A stretch of DNA of 64,000 nt from Dyella_A ginsengisoli (GCF_044904665.1 NZ_JADIKM010000001.1:1302001-1366000), one strand, 5' to 3'. Positions 43,279 through 52,706 are shown, counted from the first letter of the stretch. Numbers and translations: made by a program. Notes: generated from the sequence alone by a model not told the origin.

Positions 43279-43945
43279 CCGCGCTTTCCTCCAGCAGGTA
43301 GCCCAACCCGCGCACCGTGCGCACGTTGGCGCCGCTGCCGTGCAGCTTGCGGCGCAGGCGGTGGATGGCGATGTCCAGGCCGTTGTCGGTGAGCTCCTGG
43401 TCCCAGTTGCACAGCGCTTCGACCAGTTGGGCGCGATTGGTGATGCGGTCGGGCCGGCTGGCCAGCGCTTCGAGCAGGCCGAACTCGCGGGCGGTCAGTT
43501 CCAGCGGCTGCTCGTCCACCCAGGCGCGATGCCCGGGCACGTCCAGCCGCAACCGGCCGATGCGCAGTTCGGTGGCGCCCTTGGTGGCGGAGCGGCGCAG
43601 CAGCGCGCGCACGCGGGCCTCGAATTCGGCCAGTGCGAACGGCTTGACGAGGTAGTCGTCGGCGCCCAGATCGAGCACCCGCACGCGCTCGGTGAGCCCC
43701 TCGCGGGCGGTGATCACCAGCACCGGCACGCCCGAGCCACGCTGGCGCAGGCGATGCAGCACCTCGCTGCCGTCGAGTGCGGGCAGGCCCAGGTCGAGCA
43801 CCAGCAGGTCGTGTGCGGTATCGCGCAGTGCGGCATCGGCCTGCGCCCCGCTGGTGACATGGTCGACCGCATGTCCCCCCTGGCGCAGCGATGCGGTGAT
43901 GGCGGCGGCGATGGCGGGGTCGTCTTCGGCAATCAGGATGCGCAT
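43271..43945 (-). CDS. OmpR/PhoB-family response regulator
   Basis: 224 residues. Receiver domain with D51 as phosphoacceptor in LLVLDLGLPALDG, acidic pair ED near 7-9 and the conserved K in VKPFA (about 99-103). The C-terminal winged helix (about 125-220) has ELRIGRLRLDVPGHRAW and NGLDIAIHRLRRKL. Start at 43945 (MRILIAEDD) is chosen over one 35 codons upstream. It pairs with the kinase downstream. Confidence 0.93.
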   Translation of the reverse strand: MRILIAEDDPAIAAAITASLRQGGHAVDHVTSGAQADAALRDTAHDLLVLDLGLPALDGSEVLHRLRQRGSGVPVLVITAREGLTERVRVLDLGADDYLVKPFALAEFEARVRALLRRSATKGATELRIGRLRLDVPGHRAWVDEQPLELTAREFGLLEALASRPDRITNRAQLVEALCNWDQELTDNGLDIAIHRLRRKLHGSGANVRTVRGLGYLLEESADA

Positions 43946-44136
43946 GGAGGCACGGCAGGAAGGGGGCAAGGGTGACGCCGGGTGGGGCTGAACGCGCTCA
44001 GACCGATCCCGGGCGGGCAAAGTTGCATCGAAACATCTTGCACCTTTCACGACGCCTTCGTGACTTTTGACAGGGGGTCTTGTCGCTGTCCCGGGCTTGC
44101 CCCAGTCTGGCGCATTGCCTGACCACAGGGGGAATC

Positions 44137-46383
44137 ATGGCGTCTTCGAAGCGATCCGGCGGGCTGCTGCCCGCCTTGCTGTTCCTGCTGGCGTGGCCAC
44201 TCGGTGCGCTTGCCCAGCAGGCCGCGGTGTCCGCACCCGCACCGGCCGCCGCCAGCACGACCGCACCGGCGCCAGCGGCGTCGGTACCCGATGCACCCAT
44301 TCCGCTGGCCGCTCCCGATGCGGCAGCGGTGAGCGTGCCAAGCGCGCCCGGCGCCTGGGGCGGCGAACGCAGCGGTAGCGAGCCGACACTGTCCGACCGG
44401 GTGGTGAGCTACCGTATCGAGGCCGAGCTGGATGCCGCCAAGCATGCGGTGCACGGCACCGAGCAGCTGCAGTGGCGCAACCGCAGCGACCGCGAGGTGC
44501 GCAGCATCTACATGCACCTGTACCTCAATGCGTTCGCCAACCAGGGCAGCACCTTCTTCACCGAGCGCGGGGTACTCACCGCGCACGGCAGGGGGCGCGG
44601 CAACGCCAGCCTGGAAAAGGGGCAGTGGGGCTGGATCGACCTCAACAGCGTGCGCCAGGCCGACACCGACCTGAAGTACACCTTCGTGCAGCCGGATCAC
44701 GGCCCGGCCACCGATCGCAGCGTGGTGCGCATCGATCTGGCTCAGCCGGTGCCGGCCGGCGGCACGCTGACGCTGGATATCGACTTCCTGAGCCAGCTGC
44801 CGCGGGTGGTGGAGCGCACCGGCTGGTTCGGCGACTTCAACCTGGTGGCGCAGTGGTTCCCGAAGATCGGCGTGCTGGAGCTGCCGGGCGAACGTGGCGC
44901 CACCGAGGTGCGCTGGAACTGCCACGAGTTCCACTTCAACAGCGAGTTCTACGCGGACTTCGGCCTGTATGACGTCAAGCTCACGGTGCCCTCGGACTAC
45001 ACCGTCGGCGCGGTGGGCGAGCTGCAGGGCCAGCCGCAGAGCGACGGCGGCAAGACCACCTGGCACTTCGTGCAGGGCGACGTGCACGACTTCGCCTGGG
45101 TGGCGGCCAAGGGTTACAAGACGCTGGACGGCACGTACGAAGGGCCCGGCAGCCCGAAGGTGGCGGTGCGGGTGATCTACCCGCCCGAATACGTGGCCAG
45201 CGCGCAGCTGGTGCTGAAGGCCAGCATCGATTCGCTGGGCTATTTCTCCAGGACGCTGGGCGCGTATCCGTATCGGACGCTCACCGCCGTGGTGCCGCCG
45301 TACAACGCCGGCGAGGCCGGCGGCATGGAGTACCCCACGTTCTTCACCGCCGACGGCTTCAGCGACGTCGAGCCCGGCACGATCAGTCAGTACATGATCG
45401 ATTTCGTGACCATCCACGAGTTCGGCCACGGCTATTTCTACGGTTTGCTCGCCTCGAACGAGTTCGAGGAGCCGATGCTGGATGAGGGCCTCAACGAGTA
45501 CTGGGACCAGCGCATGCTGCGCGAGCGCAAACAGGGCATCGACCTGTCCACGCCCTTCATGAACTGGCTGGGCGTGACGCCCTCGATGGACGGCTTCACT
45601 CAGGAGCGTCTTACCGCGGGGCTGCGCCAGCCGGCCGACCCGATCGGCGAGAACGCGTGGGATCGCCTGTCCTCGTCCAGCTACGGCACTGTTTACTCGC
45701 GCACCGCCACGGCGATGCACGACCTGGAGGAGCGGCTGGGCAAGGACGTGATGGAGAAGGGCTTTGCCGAGTACTACAAGCGCTGGCGCTTCCGTCATCC
45801 GTCGGTGGCCGATCTGCGCGCCACGCTGATCGACGTCTCCGGCAAGCCCGACGTGGTCAACCAGGTGTTCGACCAGGTGGCCTACGGCACGGCCTGGGTG
45901 GATGACGCGGTCACCGCGATCGACACCGAAGAGGTGACGCCGCAGGCCGGCACCTTCCTCAAGGACGGCCAGCGCAGCGAGCTCGATACCGCGGCACTGG
46001 ACAAGCAGCTCGACAAGCAGCGCGCCGACTGGAAGAAGGCGCACCCCAAGGCCAGGCCCGGTGAGGGTCCGTTCCCCTGGCGCAGCACCGTCACGGTGCG
46101 CCGTTACGGCGCCGGCGCGCCGCAGACGCTGCGCCTCACCTATGCCGACGGCGGCCACGAGGACCTGCGCTGGAACGATGACCGCCGCTGGGTGCGCTTC
46201 GTGGTGACCAAGCCGTCCAAGGTGGTGTCCGCCGAGCTCGATCCGGCGCAGACGGTGTACCTGGACGCGAACAAGCTCAACGACAGCTACGCCAGCAAGC
46301 CGGACGGCAGCGCCGCCCGCCGCTGGGCGGCCGATGCGGCCGCGTTGCTGCAGAACCTTTATTCCTTGCTGGGGACCCTCTGA
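44137..46383 (+). CDS. M1-family metallopeptidase, exported
   Basis: 748 residues with a signal peptide (residues about 10-30, LLPALLFLLAWPLGALAQQ) and an Ala/Pro-rich linker. The zinc site is H427-E428-FG-H431, with the third ligand E450 in LDEGLNEYW, exactly the HExxH-x18-E spacing of M1. The substrate-facing GxMEN motif is replaced by GEAGGMEYP near 392. So it is an aminopeptidase-like exported enzyme. Its last base overlaps the ATG of the membrane gene that follows (TGATG), suggesting coupling. Start chosen for the signal peptide; the frame could begin at 44080. Confidence 0.9.
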   Translation: MASSKRSGGLLPALLFLLAWPLGALAQQAAVSAPAPAAASTTAPAPAASVPDAPIPLAAPDAAAVSVPSAPGAWGGERSGSEPTLSDRVVSYRIEAELDAAKHAVHGTEQLQWRNRSDREVRSIYMHLYLNAFANQGSTFFTERGVLTAHGRGRGNASLEKGQWGWIDLNSVRQADTDLKYTFVQPDHGPATDRSVVRIDLAQPVPAGGTLTLDIDFLSQLPRVVERTGWFGDFNLVAQWFPKIGVLELPGERGATEVRWNCHEFHFNSEFYADFGLYDVKLTVPSDYTVGAVGELQGQPQSDGGKTTWHFVQGDVHDFAWVAAKGYKTLDGTYEGPGSPKVAVRVIYPPEYVASAQLVLKASIDSLGYFSRTLGAYPYRTLTAVVPPYNAGEAGGMEYPTFFTADGFSDVEPGTISQYMIDFVTIHEFGHGYFYGLLASNEFEEPMLDEGLNEYWDQRMLRERKQGIDLSTPFMNWLGVTPSMDGFTQERLTAGLRQPADPIGENAWDRLSSSSYGTVYSRTATAMHDLEERLGKDVMEKGFAEYYKRWRFRHPSVADLRATLIDVSGKPDVVNQVFDQVAYGTAWVDDAVTAIDTEEVTPQAGTFLKDGQRSELDTAALDKQLDKQRADWKKAHPKARPGEGPFPWRSTVTVRRYGAGAPQTLRLTYADGGHEDLRWNDDRRWVRFVVTKPSKVVSAELDPAQTVYLDANKLNDSYASKPDGSAARRWAADAAALLQNLYSLLGTL

Positions 46384-47300
46384 TGGCCAGGATGAATTCG
46401 CGCCGGGTGGACCTCGGCTCGCTCGTCACCGCTCCGTTCGCCGCCATGCAGTGGCGCCTGCTGCTGCTGTGGGTGGTGGTGCTGCTGCTGCCCACGGCGG
46501 TGGTCAGCCTGCCGCTGTGGAAATCGCTGGGCGGCCTGCTCGATCACTCCGTGCATGCCGCGGCGTGGGCGCAATCCTTCCACGCCATGATGTTCGGCGA
46601 CGTGATCATGCAGCTGGCGCAGAACAGCGGCTGGCTGAGCGGGGCCGGCCTCGCCGGCCTGGTGGTCACCGTGGTCCTGCTGCCGCTGCTGCACGGCATG
46701 GTGGTGGCGGCCGGACGCGCCGGTCGATCGCTCGGATTCGGTCACCTGCTGCAGAGCGGCCTGATCGAGTACGGGCGGATGTTCCGTCTGATGCTGTGGT
46801 CGGTGCTGCCGTATGCGGTGATGATCGGCTTGGGCGGGATGGCGATGTCGGTGGCGCGCAAGCAGGCCGATGTCGCCACGCTGGAATCGCAGGCGCAGGT
46901 GGCGCAGCACGCCGCGCTGTGGGTGCTGGGCGCGTTGTTCGTGCTGGCGCAGGCGGTGGTGGAGTCCTCGCGGGCGGCGTTCGTCGCCGACGTGGGTCTG
47001 CGTTCGGCCACGCGCGCACTGGGCCGCGGCGTGATGCAGGTGCTGCGCCGCCCGCTGAGCACCTTGCTGAGCTATGTGCTGATCAGCGCGATCGGCCTGG
47101 CCATCGCGCTGGCGCTGGGCATGTGGCGCGTGCGCACGCCGGCACTGGGCGCGGGCGGTTTCGTGCTGGCGCTGCTGATCAGCCAGTTCGCCGTGGCGGT
47201 CACTGGCTGGATGCACGCCGCGCGCGTGTTCGCGCTGGCTCGCGTGGCTGGATCGCTGCTGCCGGCCCGTCGTGGCGGAGGGCTGCCGCCGGCGCTCTGA
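46383..47300 (+). CDS. Membrane protein coupled to the M1 peptidase
   Basis: 305 residues with about six hydrophobic segments (WRLLLLWVVVLLLPTAVVSLP, GLAGLVVTVVLLPLLHGMV, FRLMLWSVLPYAVMIGLGG, LWVLGALFVLAQAVVES, LLSYVLISAIGLAIALALG, GFVLALLISQFAVAVTGW). No known motif. Start overlaps the peptidase stop by one base, so it is almost certainly in the same transcript. Possible partner for export, anchoring or regulation of the peptidase; this is inference. Confidence 0.75.
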   Translation: MARMNSRRVDLGSLVTAPFAAMQWRLLLLWVVVLLLPTAVVSLPLWKSLGGLLDHSVHAAAWAQSFHAMMFGDVIMQLAQNSGWLSGAGLAGLVVTVVLLPLLHGMVVAAGRAGRSLGFGHLLQSGLIEYGRMFRLMLWSVLPYAVMIGLGGMAMSVARKQADVATLESQAQVAQHAALWVLGALFVLAQAVVESSRAAFVADVGLRSATRALGRGVMQVLRRPLSTLLSYVLISAIGLAIALALGMWRVRTPALGAGGFVLALLISQFAVAVTGWMHAARVFALARVAGSLLPARRGGGLPPAL

Positions 47301-47310
47301 GGCATTGCAC

Positions 47311-47341
47311 GACGACGCCGGTGCACCGCGCCGGCGTCGTC
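47311..47341. terminator. Bidirectional terminator-like hairpin between convergent genes
   Basis: Perfect 11-bp stem gacgacgccgg/ccggcgtcgtc with a 9-base loop, starting 11 bp after the plus-strand stop and overlapping the end of the minus-strand gene at 47340. No T-tract, so Rho-independent strength is uncertain. Confidence 0.55.
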
Positions 47342-47942
47342 AGCCGAGCGTATCGAGGGTCAGTGGATCGACGCCGCGCGCGTCGATCTTCAGCAGCAAC
47401 ACTTCACCGCCGCCGTCGATGCGCAGCCGGCGCGCGTCGTCGTCGGGCAGCCACATCGGCCGGTCGACCGGCAGTGGCCAGCGCGCGTCACCCCATTGAA
47501 CCTCGGCCCGCCCGGCCAGCAGCCACGCCATCCAGCGGGCGCCGGCGGGAAGCAGCATGGGGCCTTGCAGCGGTCGGGCGATCAGCTCGGCCGCCACGCC
47601 CTCGCGGAGGTGCAGGCTGACCACGCGGGTGGCTTCGGCGGGCAGGGCGCGGCCGGTAAACGGCCCGCGCGCAACCTGCAGGCGCAGCAGCGCGCGGGAG
47701 TGGCCGTCGTGCTGGTGCAGTTGCAGCGGCGCATCGAGCGGCGTGATCTGGCCCGGTTCCCCGGGGCCGGCGGGGAGTTCGGCGCCCGCTGCCAGCGTGT
47801 GCAGGGCGAGTTGCCAGTGCCAGTCATCGGTGTCTTGCGGCGGCTCGCCGGTGACGGTGCCGAGCAGTGGGTGGGATGCCCCGCCCGCGCTTGTCGTCGG
47901 GCCGTCAGGCCATGCATCGACCGGTATCGGCCCGACGCTCAT
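47340..47942 (-). CDS. Ves/HutD-like cupin protein
   Basis: 200 residues. The block HWQLALHTLAAGAELPAGPGEPGQITPLD (about 42-70) and GPFTGRALPAEATRVVSLHLREG resemble the HutD/Ves cupin fold: double-stranded beta-helix, with WHWQL in place of the family tryptophan. HutD in other species is linked to histidine use; no hut genes are here. Overlaps the GNAT gene by the ATGA at its start. Assignment rests on pattern only. Confidence 0.55.
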   Translation of the reverse strand: MSVGPIPVDAWPDGPTTSAGGASHPLLGTVTGEPPQDTDDWHWQLALHTLAAGAELPAGPGEPGQITPLDAPLQLHQHDGHSRALLRLQVARGPFTGRALPAEATRVVSLHLREGVAAELIARPLQGPMLLPAGARWMAWLLAGRAEVQWGDARWPLPVDRPMWLPDDDARRLRIDGGGEVLLLKIDARGVDPLTLDTLG

Positions 47943-48478
47943 GCCCAGGCGCGGCGCGGCTCGCGGATCGGCGGGTAGTAGGCGAACAGGTGCGTGTTGC
48001 AGCCGTAGAAATCCATGTTGTCCACGTGCTCGCCGCCCAGTCGCTCGGCCACGCGGTCGGAGGCCTCGTTGCCGATACGCACGAGGCTGATCACGCGCTG
48101 CGCGTGCATGGTGTGCCAGGCGAAGTCCAGCACCGCTGCTCCGGCCTCGGTGGCGTAGCCTTGGTGGCGATGTTCGGGCTTGAGCATCCAGCCGAGCTCC
48201 AGATCCGGCCAGCCTTCGGGAAACATCAGGCCGGCGCGGCCGATGAATTCGCCGGTGTCCTTGCGCTCCAGCGCCCACATGCCGCAGCCGCGCAGCTGCC
48301 AGTGGCCCAGCAGCATCGCCAGCGAGCGCCATGCATTGGTGCGATCCAGCGGCTGGCCGTCGCCGATCCAGCGGGTGCTTTCCGGGTCGGCCAGCATCGC
48401 GGCGTAGTCGTTGAAGTGTCGCTCGGTGAGCGCGGTGAGGCGCAGGCGGGCCGTTTCGATGGTGGGAATCTGGGACAT
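47939..48478 (-). CDS. GNAT-family acetyltransferase (RimJ/RimL-like)
   Basis: 179 residues starting at the ATG at 48478. Follows the RimJ/RimL plan: IETARLRLTALTERHF at the start, FIGRAGLMF, LELGWMLKPEHRHQGYATEAGAAVLDFA (acetyl-CoA loop, about 94-120), and VIRIGNEAS-like VSLVRIGNEASDRVAERLG. Substrate unknown. Overlaps the Ves-like gene; together they may form one transcript with the SET-domain gene upstream. Confidence 0.88.
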   Translation of the reverse strand: MSQIPTIETARLRLTALTERHFNDYAAMLADPESTRWIGDGQPLDRTNAWRSLAMLLGHWQLRGCGMWALERKDTGEFIGRAGLMFPEGWPDLELGWMLKPEHRHQGYATEAGAAVLDFAWHTMHAQRVISLVRIGNEASDRVAERLGGEHVDNMDFYGCNTHLFAYYPPIREPRRAWA

Positions 48479-48491
48479 GGCCATTCGGTAA

Positions 48492-48962
48492 TCAGCGACG
48501 GCTATCCAGCAATCGGCTGAGCGCGAGGGTACTTGAGGCCAGGGCGTCCTCCCAGGCGAAGCCCGTGATTGTCTCACCGGTGGCCGAATCGACAAAATCC
48601 TCCGCTTCGCCGGGCGGCAGCAGGTGGCGGTAGTCGACCGTGACTTCGGTGCCGGCCGGCAGGTCGGCGAGCGCGAAGATGAAGCCCAGGTGCCACAGGC
48701 CGGTGGGTGAAAAGCTGTGGTTGACGTAGCACTCGTCGGGCCAGTCGGGCGAGACGGTGTAACGATCTTCGAACCAGCGGGCGCTGGCGTAGCGCAGGGG
48801 CGCCAGTTCCGGCGAGCTGGTCAGTTCGTCGTGGCGACAGGTGCGCTCGATCGCGTCCGGGGCGGTGATGATGCTGCCGGCGCGGACGGCCTCGTCGAGA
48901 AACAGGCCCTGGCCGGCACCGCCGATGGTGGAGGCGGCGATGCGGTAACGCGGAAGAATCAT
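48492..48962 (-). CDS. SET-domain protein
   Basis: 156 residues. SET motifs: GGAGQGLFLDEAVRAGSII (start strand), YVNHSFSPTGLW (NHS pocket, about 80-91) and LPAGTEVTVDYRHLL (about 102-116, catalytic tyrosine). Lacks pre/post-SET cysteine clusters. It would methylate a lysine in some protein; histones are absent, so the substrate is open. Start at 48962 fits GGAAGAATC-type spacing and the canonical N-terminus. Confidence 0.82.
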   Translation of the reverse strand: MILPRYRIAASTIGGAGQGLFLDEAVRAGSIITAPDAIERTCRHDELTSSPELAPLRYASARWFEDRYTVSPDWPDECYVNHSFSPTGLWHLGFIFALADLPAGTEVTVDYRHLLPPGEAEDFVDSATGETITGFAWEDALASSTLALSRLLDSRR

Positions 48963-49077
48963 GGCAGGCGCGGCGAGCTGGGCCCGGATCGGGCGCGCCG
49001 GAGTGTAGCGCAAGCGTTGCGGGCCATGAGGGGCCCGCAACGCCGCCCCATCCGTGGGTTGGGGAGTCCTTTGGGGG

Positions 49078-49419
49078 TTACTTGGCGCCGGCCGCGGCCT
49101 TGCTCTTGGTCTTGGCTTTGGCGGCCTTCGGCGCCTTGGCCGATGCGCCGGCGGCATTGCCGCTGAACTGGATGGCCTCGCTGTTGCGCTTGAGTGTGGC
49201 CGGGCCCATGCCCTTGACCTGTGCCAGATCGTCCAGCGTCTTGAACGGGCCGTGCGCGTCGCGCCAGGCGACGATCGCCTTGGCCTTGGCCTCGCCCACG
49301 CCATCGAGCGAATTGGCAATGGTGGCCGCATCGGCCTTGTTGATGTTGACGGGAGTGGCGGCGAACGCGGGCAGGGCGATGGCGAACGCGAGCGCGGCGG
49401 CGAACAGGGAACGAAGCAT
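49078..49419 (-). CDS. ComEA-like helix-hairpin-helix DNA-binding protein
   Basis: 113 residues with a signal peptide (MLRSLFAAALAFAIALPAFAA) and one HhH domain: VNINKADAATIANSLDGVGEAKAKAIVAWRDAHGPFKTLDDLAQVKGMG, which binds duplex DNA nonspecifically. A lysine/alanine-rich tail (about 93-113) may aid DNA contact. In relatives such proteins act in the periplasm for DNA uptake. No other competence gene is in the window. Confidence 0.88.
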   Translation of the reverse strand: MLRSLFAAALAFAIALPAFAATPVNINKADAATIANSLDGVGEAKAKAIVAWRDAHGPFKTLDDLAQVKGMGPATLKRNSEAIQFSGNAAGASAKAPKAAKAKTKSKAAAGAK

Positions 49420-49630
49420 GGCGATCCTCCGTGATGCATGACTGGAGCCGTGATTGGCCCGGTCACTGTGCCCTCGCGCGTCGCCCGGCGGCTGCCGGTG
49501 CAGGCCTTGCGTGCTGCGTCATCCGGGCAGGTGCGGCTGTACGCATGCGCTGACTGCGGCGTCAGGTGCGGCGGGCGTCGGGGAGGGCGCTGATACAATG
49601 ACGCACTTTGCTATATGCGTGGAGTTGCCG

Positions 49631-51055
49631 ATGGATACCACCCGCCTTTCCCGATTCGTCAGCGGACTGTGGGACGACGAGATCGTGCCGCAGCTGGTGG
49701 AGTACATCCGCATTCCCAACAAGTCGCCGATGTTCGACAAGGACTGGGTCGCCCACGGCTACATGGACCAGGCCGTCGAGCTCATGTCGACCTGGGCCAA
49801 CGGCAAGCTGGCCGCGTTCCCCGGTGCCACGCTGGAGGTGGTGCGGCTGGAAGGGCGCACCCCGCTGATCTACATCGAGGTGCCGGGCGAGGGCGACGAC
49901 ACCGTCGTGCTCTACGGCCATCTGGACAAGCAGCCGGAGATGACTGGCTGGGCCGACGACCTCGGCCCGTGGAAGCCGGTGATCAAGGGCGACAAGCTGT
50001 ATGGCCGGGGCGGCGCCGACGACGGCTACGCGATCTTTGGCTCGCTCGCCGCGCTGCTGGCGCTGCGTGAGCAGGGCATCGCGCACAGCCGTTGCGTGAT
50101 CCTGATCGAGGCCTGCGAGGAGTCCGGCAGCTACGACCTGCCGTACTACGTGGACCACCTCGCCGAGCGCATCGGCAACCCGTCGCTGGTGGTCTGCCTG
50201 GATTCGGGCTGCGGCAACTACGACCAGCTGTGGCTCACCACCTCGCTGCGCGGCATGACCGGCGGCGAGCTGACCGTGCAGGTGCTGGAGGAGGGCGTGC
50301 ACTCGGGCGATGCCTCCGGCGTGGTGCCGTCGAGCTTCCGCATCCTGCGCGAGCTGCTGTCGCGGCTGGAGGACCCGGCTACCGGCAAGATCCTGCCGCA
50401 GGAGCTGTACGTGGACATCCCCGCCGAGCGCATTGCGCAGGCCAAGGCCTCCACCGAGGTGCTGGGCACGGCGATCTACGACAAGTTCCCGTTCGTGGAA
50501 GGCATGCGGCCGGTCACCGACGACCTGGTCGAGCTGGTGCTCAACCGCACCTGGCGGCCCCAGCTGGCGGTGACCGGCGCCGGTGGCATGCCGGCGCTGG
50601 AGAGCGCGGGCAACGTGCTGCGCCCGCAGACAGCCGTGAAGCTGAGCCTGCGCGTGCCGCCGACCTTGAATGGCTCCCGCGCCGGCGAGTTCGTCAAGCA
50701 GCTGCTGGAGAAGGACCCTCCGTATGGCGCCAAGGTGAGCTTCAAGGTGGAGAAGGACGGCAGCGGCTGGAACGCGCCGCAGCTCTCGCCGTGGCTGGCC
50801 GAGGCGGTGAAGGAGGCCTCCGAGCACTATTTCGGCGCGCCGGCGGCGTACATGGGCGAGGGCGGCTCGATTCCCTTCATGGGCATGCTGGGCGAGAAGT
50901 TTCCGCAGGCGCAGTTCCTGATCACTGGCGTGCTCGGCCCGCATTCCAATGCGCACGGCCCGAACGAGTTCCTGCACATCCCCACCGGCAAGAAGGTGTC
51001 GATGGTGGTGGCCGAGGTGGTGGCGAAGCATTACGCGCTGGGAGCCAAGGGCTGA
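49631..51055 (+). CDS. M20-family metallopeptidase
   Basis: 474 residues with GGAG six bases before the ATG. Zinc and catalytic landmarks: YGHLDKQP, GRGGADDGY (metal-bridging Asp), EACEESGSYD (general base E) and GLHS-like EEGVHSGDAS, with GPHSNAHGPNE near the C-terminus. A dimerisation domain sits between. Probably a dipeptidase or carboxypeptidase in the cytoplasm. Precedes YggS by 58 bp. Confidence 0.9.
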   Translation: MDTTRLSRFVSGLWDDEIVPQLVEYIRIPNKSPMFDKDWVAHGYMDQAVELMSTWANGKLAAFPGATLEVVRLEGRTPLIYIEVPGEGDDTVVLYGHLDKQPEMTGWADDLGPWKPVIKGDKLYGRGGADDGYAIFGSLAALLALREQGIAHSRCVILIEACEESGSYDLPYYVDHLAERIGNPSLVVCLDSGCGNYDQLWLTTSLRGMTGGELTVQVLEEGVHSGDASGVVPSSFRILRELLSRLEDPATGKILPQELYVDIPAERIAQAKASTEVLGTAIYDKFPFVEGMRPVTDDLVELVLNRTWRPQLAVTGAGGMPALESAGNVLRPQTAVKLSLRVPPTLNGSRAGEFVKQLLEKDPPYGAKVSFKVEKDGSGWNAPQLSPWLAEAVKEASEHYFGAPAAYMGEGGSIPFMGMLGEKFPQAQFLITGVLGPHSNAHGPNEFLHIPTGKKVSMVVAEVVAKHYALGAKG

Positions 51056-51113
51056 GCCCTCGGCTTCCTCTCGCCATCGGGGAGAGGAGGCCAGAGCGAA
51101 GAGCCGCATATCC

Positions 51114-51815
51114 ATGGACTACTCCTACCTCAGCGCCAACTGGACCGCTGTCCGCGCACGCGTCGCCCAGGCCTGCCGCGACGCCGGGCGTGAGCCGTCC
51201 GAGGTTGCCATCCTGCCGGTCAGCAAGACCTTCGGCGCCGAGGTGGTGCGCGCGGCGGCCGCGCTGGGGCTGCACCGTTTCGGCGAGAACCGCGTGCAGG
51301 AAGTGCGCGAGAAGGCGCCGCTACTGGCCGATTGCGGCATCGAGTGGGTGATCATCGGCCCGCTGCAGACCAACAAGGCGAAGGATGTCGCCCGTCTCGC
51401 CCACGAGGTGCAGACGCTGGACCGGGTGGAGCTGGCCGAGGCGCTGGACCATCGCCTGCAGATCGAAGGCCGCGCGCTCGATGTGCTGTTGCAGGTCAAG
51501 ACGTCGCCGGAAGAGAGCAAGCACGGGCTGTCGCCGGACGACCTCGCGCCGCTGCTCATGCAGCTGCGACGCTTCGACACCCTGCGGGTGCAGGGCCTGA
51601 TGACCATCGCCACGCATACCGACGACACGGCCGAAGTGCGTCGCTGCTTCCGCCAGCTGCGCGAGTTGCGCGACGCCATGACGGCGGACGGCCACGCACT
51701 GCCGCGGCTGTCGATGGGCATGAGCGGTGACTTCGCGCTGGCCATCGCCGAGGGCGCCACCGAGGTGCGCATCGGCAGCGCCATCTTCGGCATGCGGACC
51801 GCGACGGTGAGCTGA
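51114..51815 (+). CDS. YggS-like PLP-binding protein
   Basis: 233 residues of the TIM-barrel PLP homeostasis family. The PLP lysine is K38 in PVSKTF; other landmarks are HRFGENRVQE, IGPLQTNKAKD, and SMGMSGDFALAIAEGATEVRIGSAIFG near the C-terminus. It buffers free PLP and amino/keto acid balance rather than catalysing transamination. Often beside pilT/proC or cell-envelope genes; here it is between peptidase and NlpC genes. Confidence 0.93.
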   Translation: MDYSYLSANWTAVRARVAQACRDAGREPSEVAILPVSKTFGAEVVRAAAALGLHRFGENRVQEVREKAPLLADCGIEWVIIGPLQTNKAKDVARLAHEVQTLDRVELAEALDHRLQIEGRALDVLLQVKTSPEESKHGLSPDDLAPLLMQLRRFDTLRVQGLMTIATHTDDTAEVRRCFRQLRELRDAMTADGHALPRLSMGMSGDFALAIAEGATEVRIGSAIFGMRTATVS

Positions 51816-51999
51816 ATCACGTTTGCGCAGGGCAAGGCTGAACGAGACGCCCCCGCAATACTGGCCATCAGGGTTCACTTAACCCCGATCCAACAACCCC
51901 GCCGGATCCCTTTGCTAGTTTCGCTGGGTTGTCCCGACGCCGGCGTGCTGGCGAAGGGTTCTGCAAGCCCGCCAAGCTCGTGAGGGGAGTTCGTCCCGC

Positions 52000-52653
52000 A
52001 TGCCATTGAAGTCATTGACCGCGCTGGCCGCGCTGGCCATCGCCGTGTTTGCCGCCCCGCTGCAAGCCGACGAAGCCCCCGCCGCCCAGCTGCCGATGAA
52101 CATCGTGGCGGCCCCTCTTGCCGATGCCATCCCGCTGGTGAGTCCCGCCAATGCGCTGGCGCAGTCCGTGCTGCCGGCCGATCCGTCGGCACTGTTGGTC
52201 GCGCCGGCCCAGGTGACGCCGGTCGATGCCGTCACCGATCTGCGCAAGACGCTGGTCGACCTGGCGATGACCCTGCGCCACATCCGCTACGTGCGCGGCG
52301 GGCGCGATCCGTCCACCGGCTTCGACTGCAGCGGCTTCGTGCGCTACGTGTTCGCCCACGCGGTCGGCCTGCACCTGCCGTCCAATTCGGCCGCGCAGTT
52401 CCTCGCCGGCCTCAAGGTGAACCGCAAGGACATGCAGCCGGGCGACCTGGTGTTCTTCCGCACGGCCGGCCGTCGCGGGCGCATCTCGCACGTGGGTATC
52501 TACATCGACAACGGCCGGTTCATCCACTCGCCGTCGCGCGGTCAGACCGTGCGCGTGGACAACCTGGCCGACGCCTACTGGGCGCGGCATTTCGCCGGCG
52601 CCAAGCGGCCGGAAGGGATCGCGCAGATCGAGCCGGTCCCCGGCAAGGGCTGA
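52000..52653 (+). CDS. NlpC/P60-family cell-wall hydrolase
   Basis: 217 residues with a signal peptide (LTALAALAIAVFAAPLQA). The catalytic triad is C110 in TGFDCSGFVRY, H164 in ISHVGIY and H176 in FIHSPSR. So it is a gamma-D-glutamyl-diamino acid endopeptidase-like enzyme in the periplasm. Upstream 185 bp contains no gene. A good terminator follows at 52682. Confidence 0.92.
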   Translation: MPLKSLTALAALAIAVFAAPLQADEAPAAQLPMNIVAAPLADAIPLVSPANALAQSVLPADPSALLVAPAQVTPVDAVTDLRKTLVDLAMTLRHIRYVRGGRDPSTGFDCSGFVRYVFAHAVGLHLPSNSAAQFLAGLKVNRKDMQPGDLVFFRTAGRRGRISHVGIYIDNGRFIHSPSRGQTVRVDNLADAYWARHFAGAKRPEGIAQIEPVPGKG

Positions 52654-52681
52654 GCTGGCGATCGTCATACACATCCGACAC

Positions 52682-52706
52682 GGCCGCCGCAGGGCGGCCT
52701 TTTTTT
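52682..52706 (+). terminator. Intrinsic terminator after the NlpC/P60 gene
   Basis: Stem ggccgcc/ggcggcc with loop gcag, then seven T residues. Strong example of a Rho-independent terminator, 28 bp past the stop. Confidence 0.92.
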
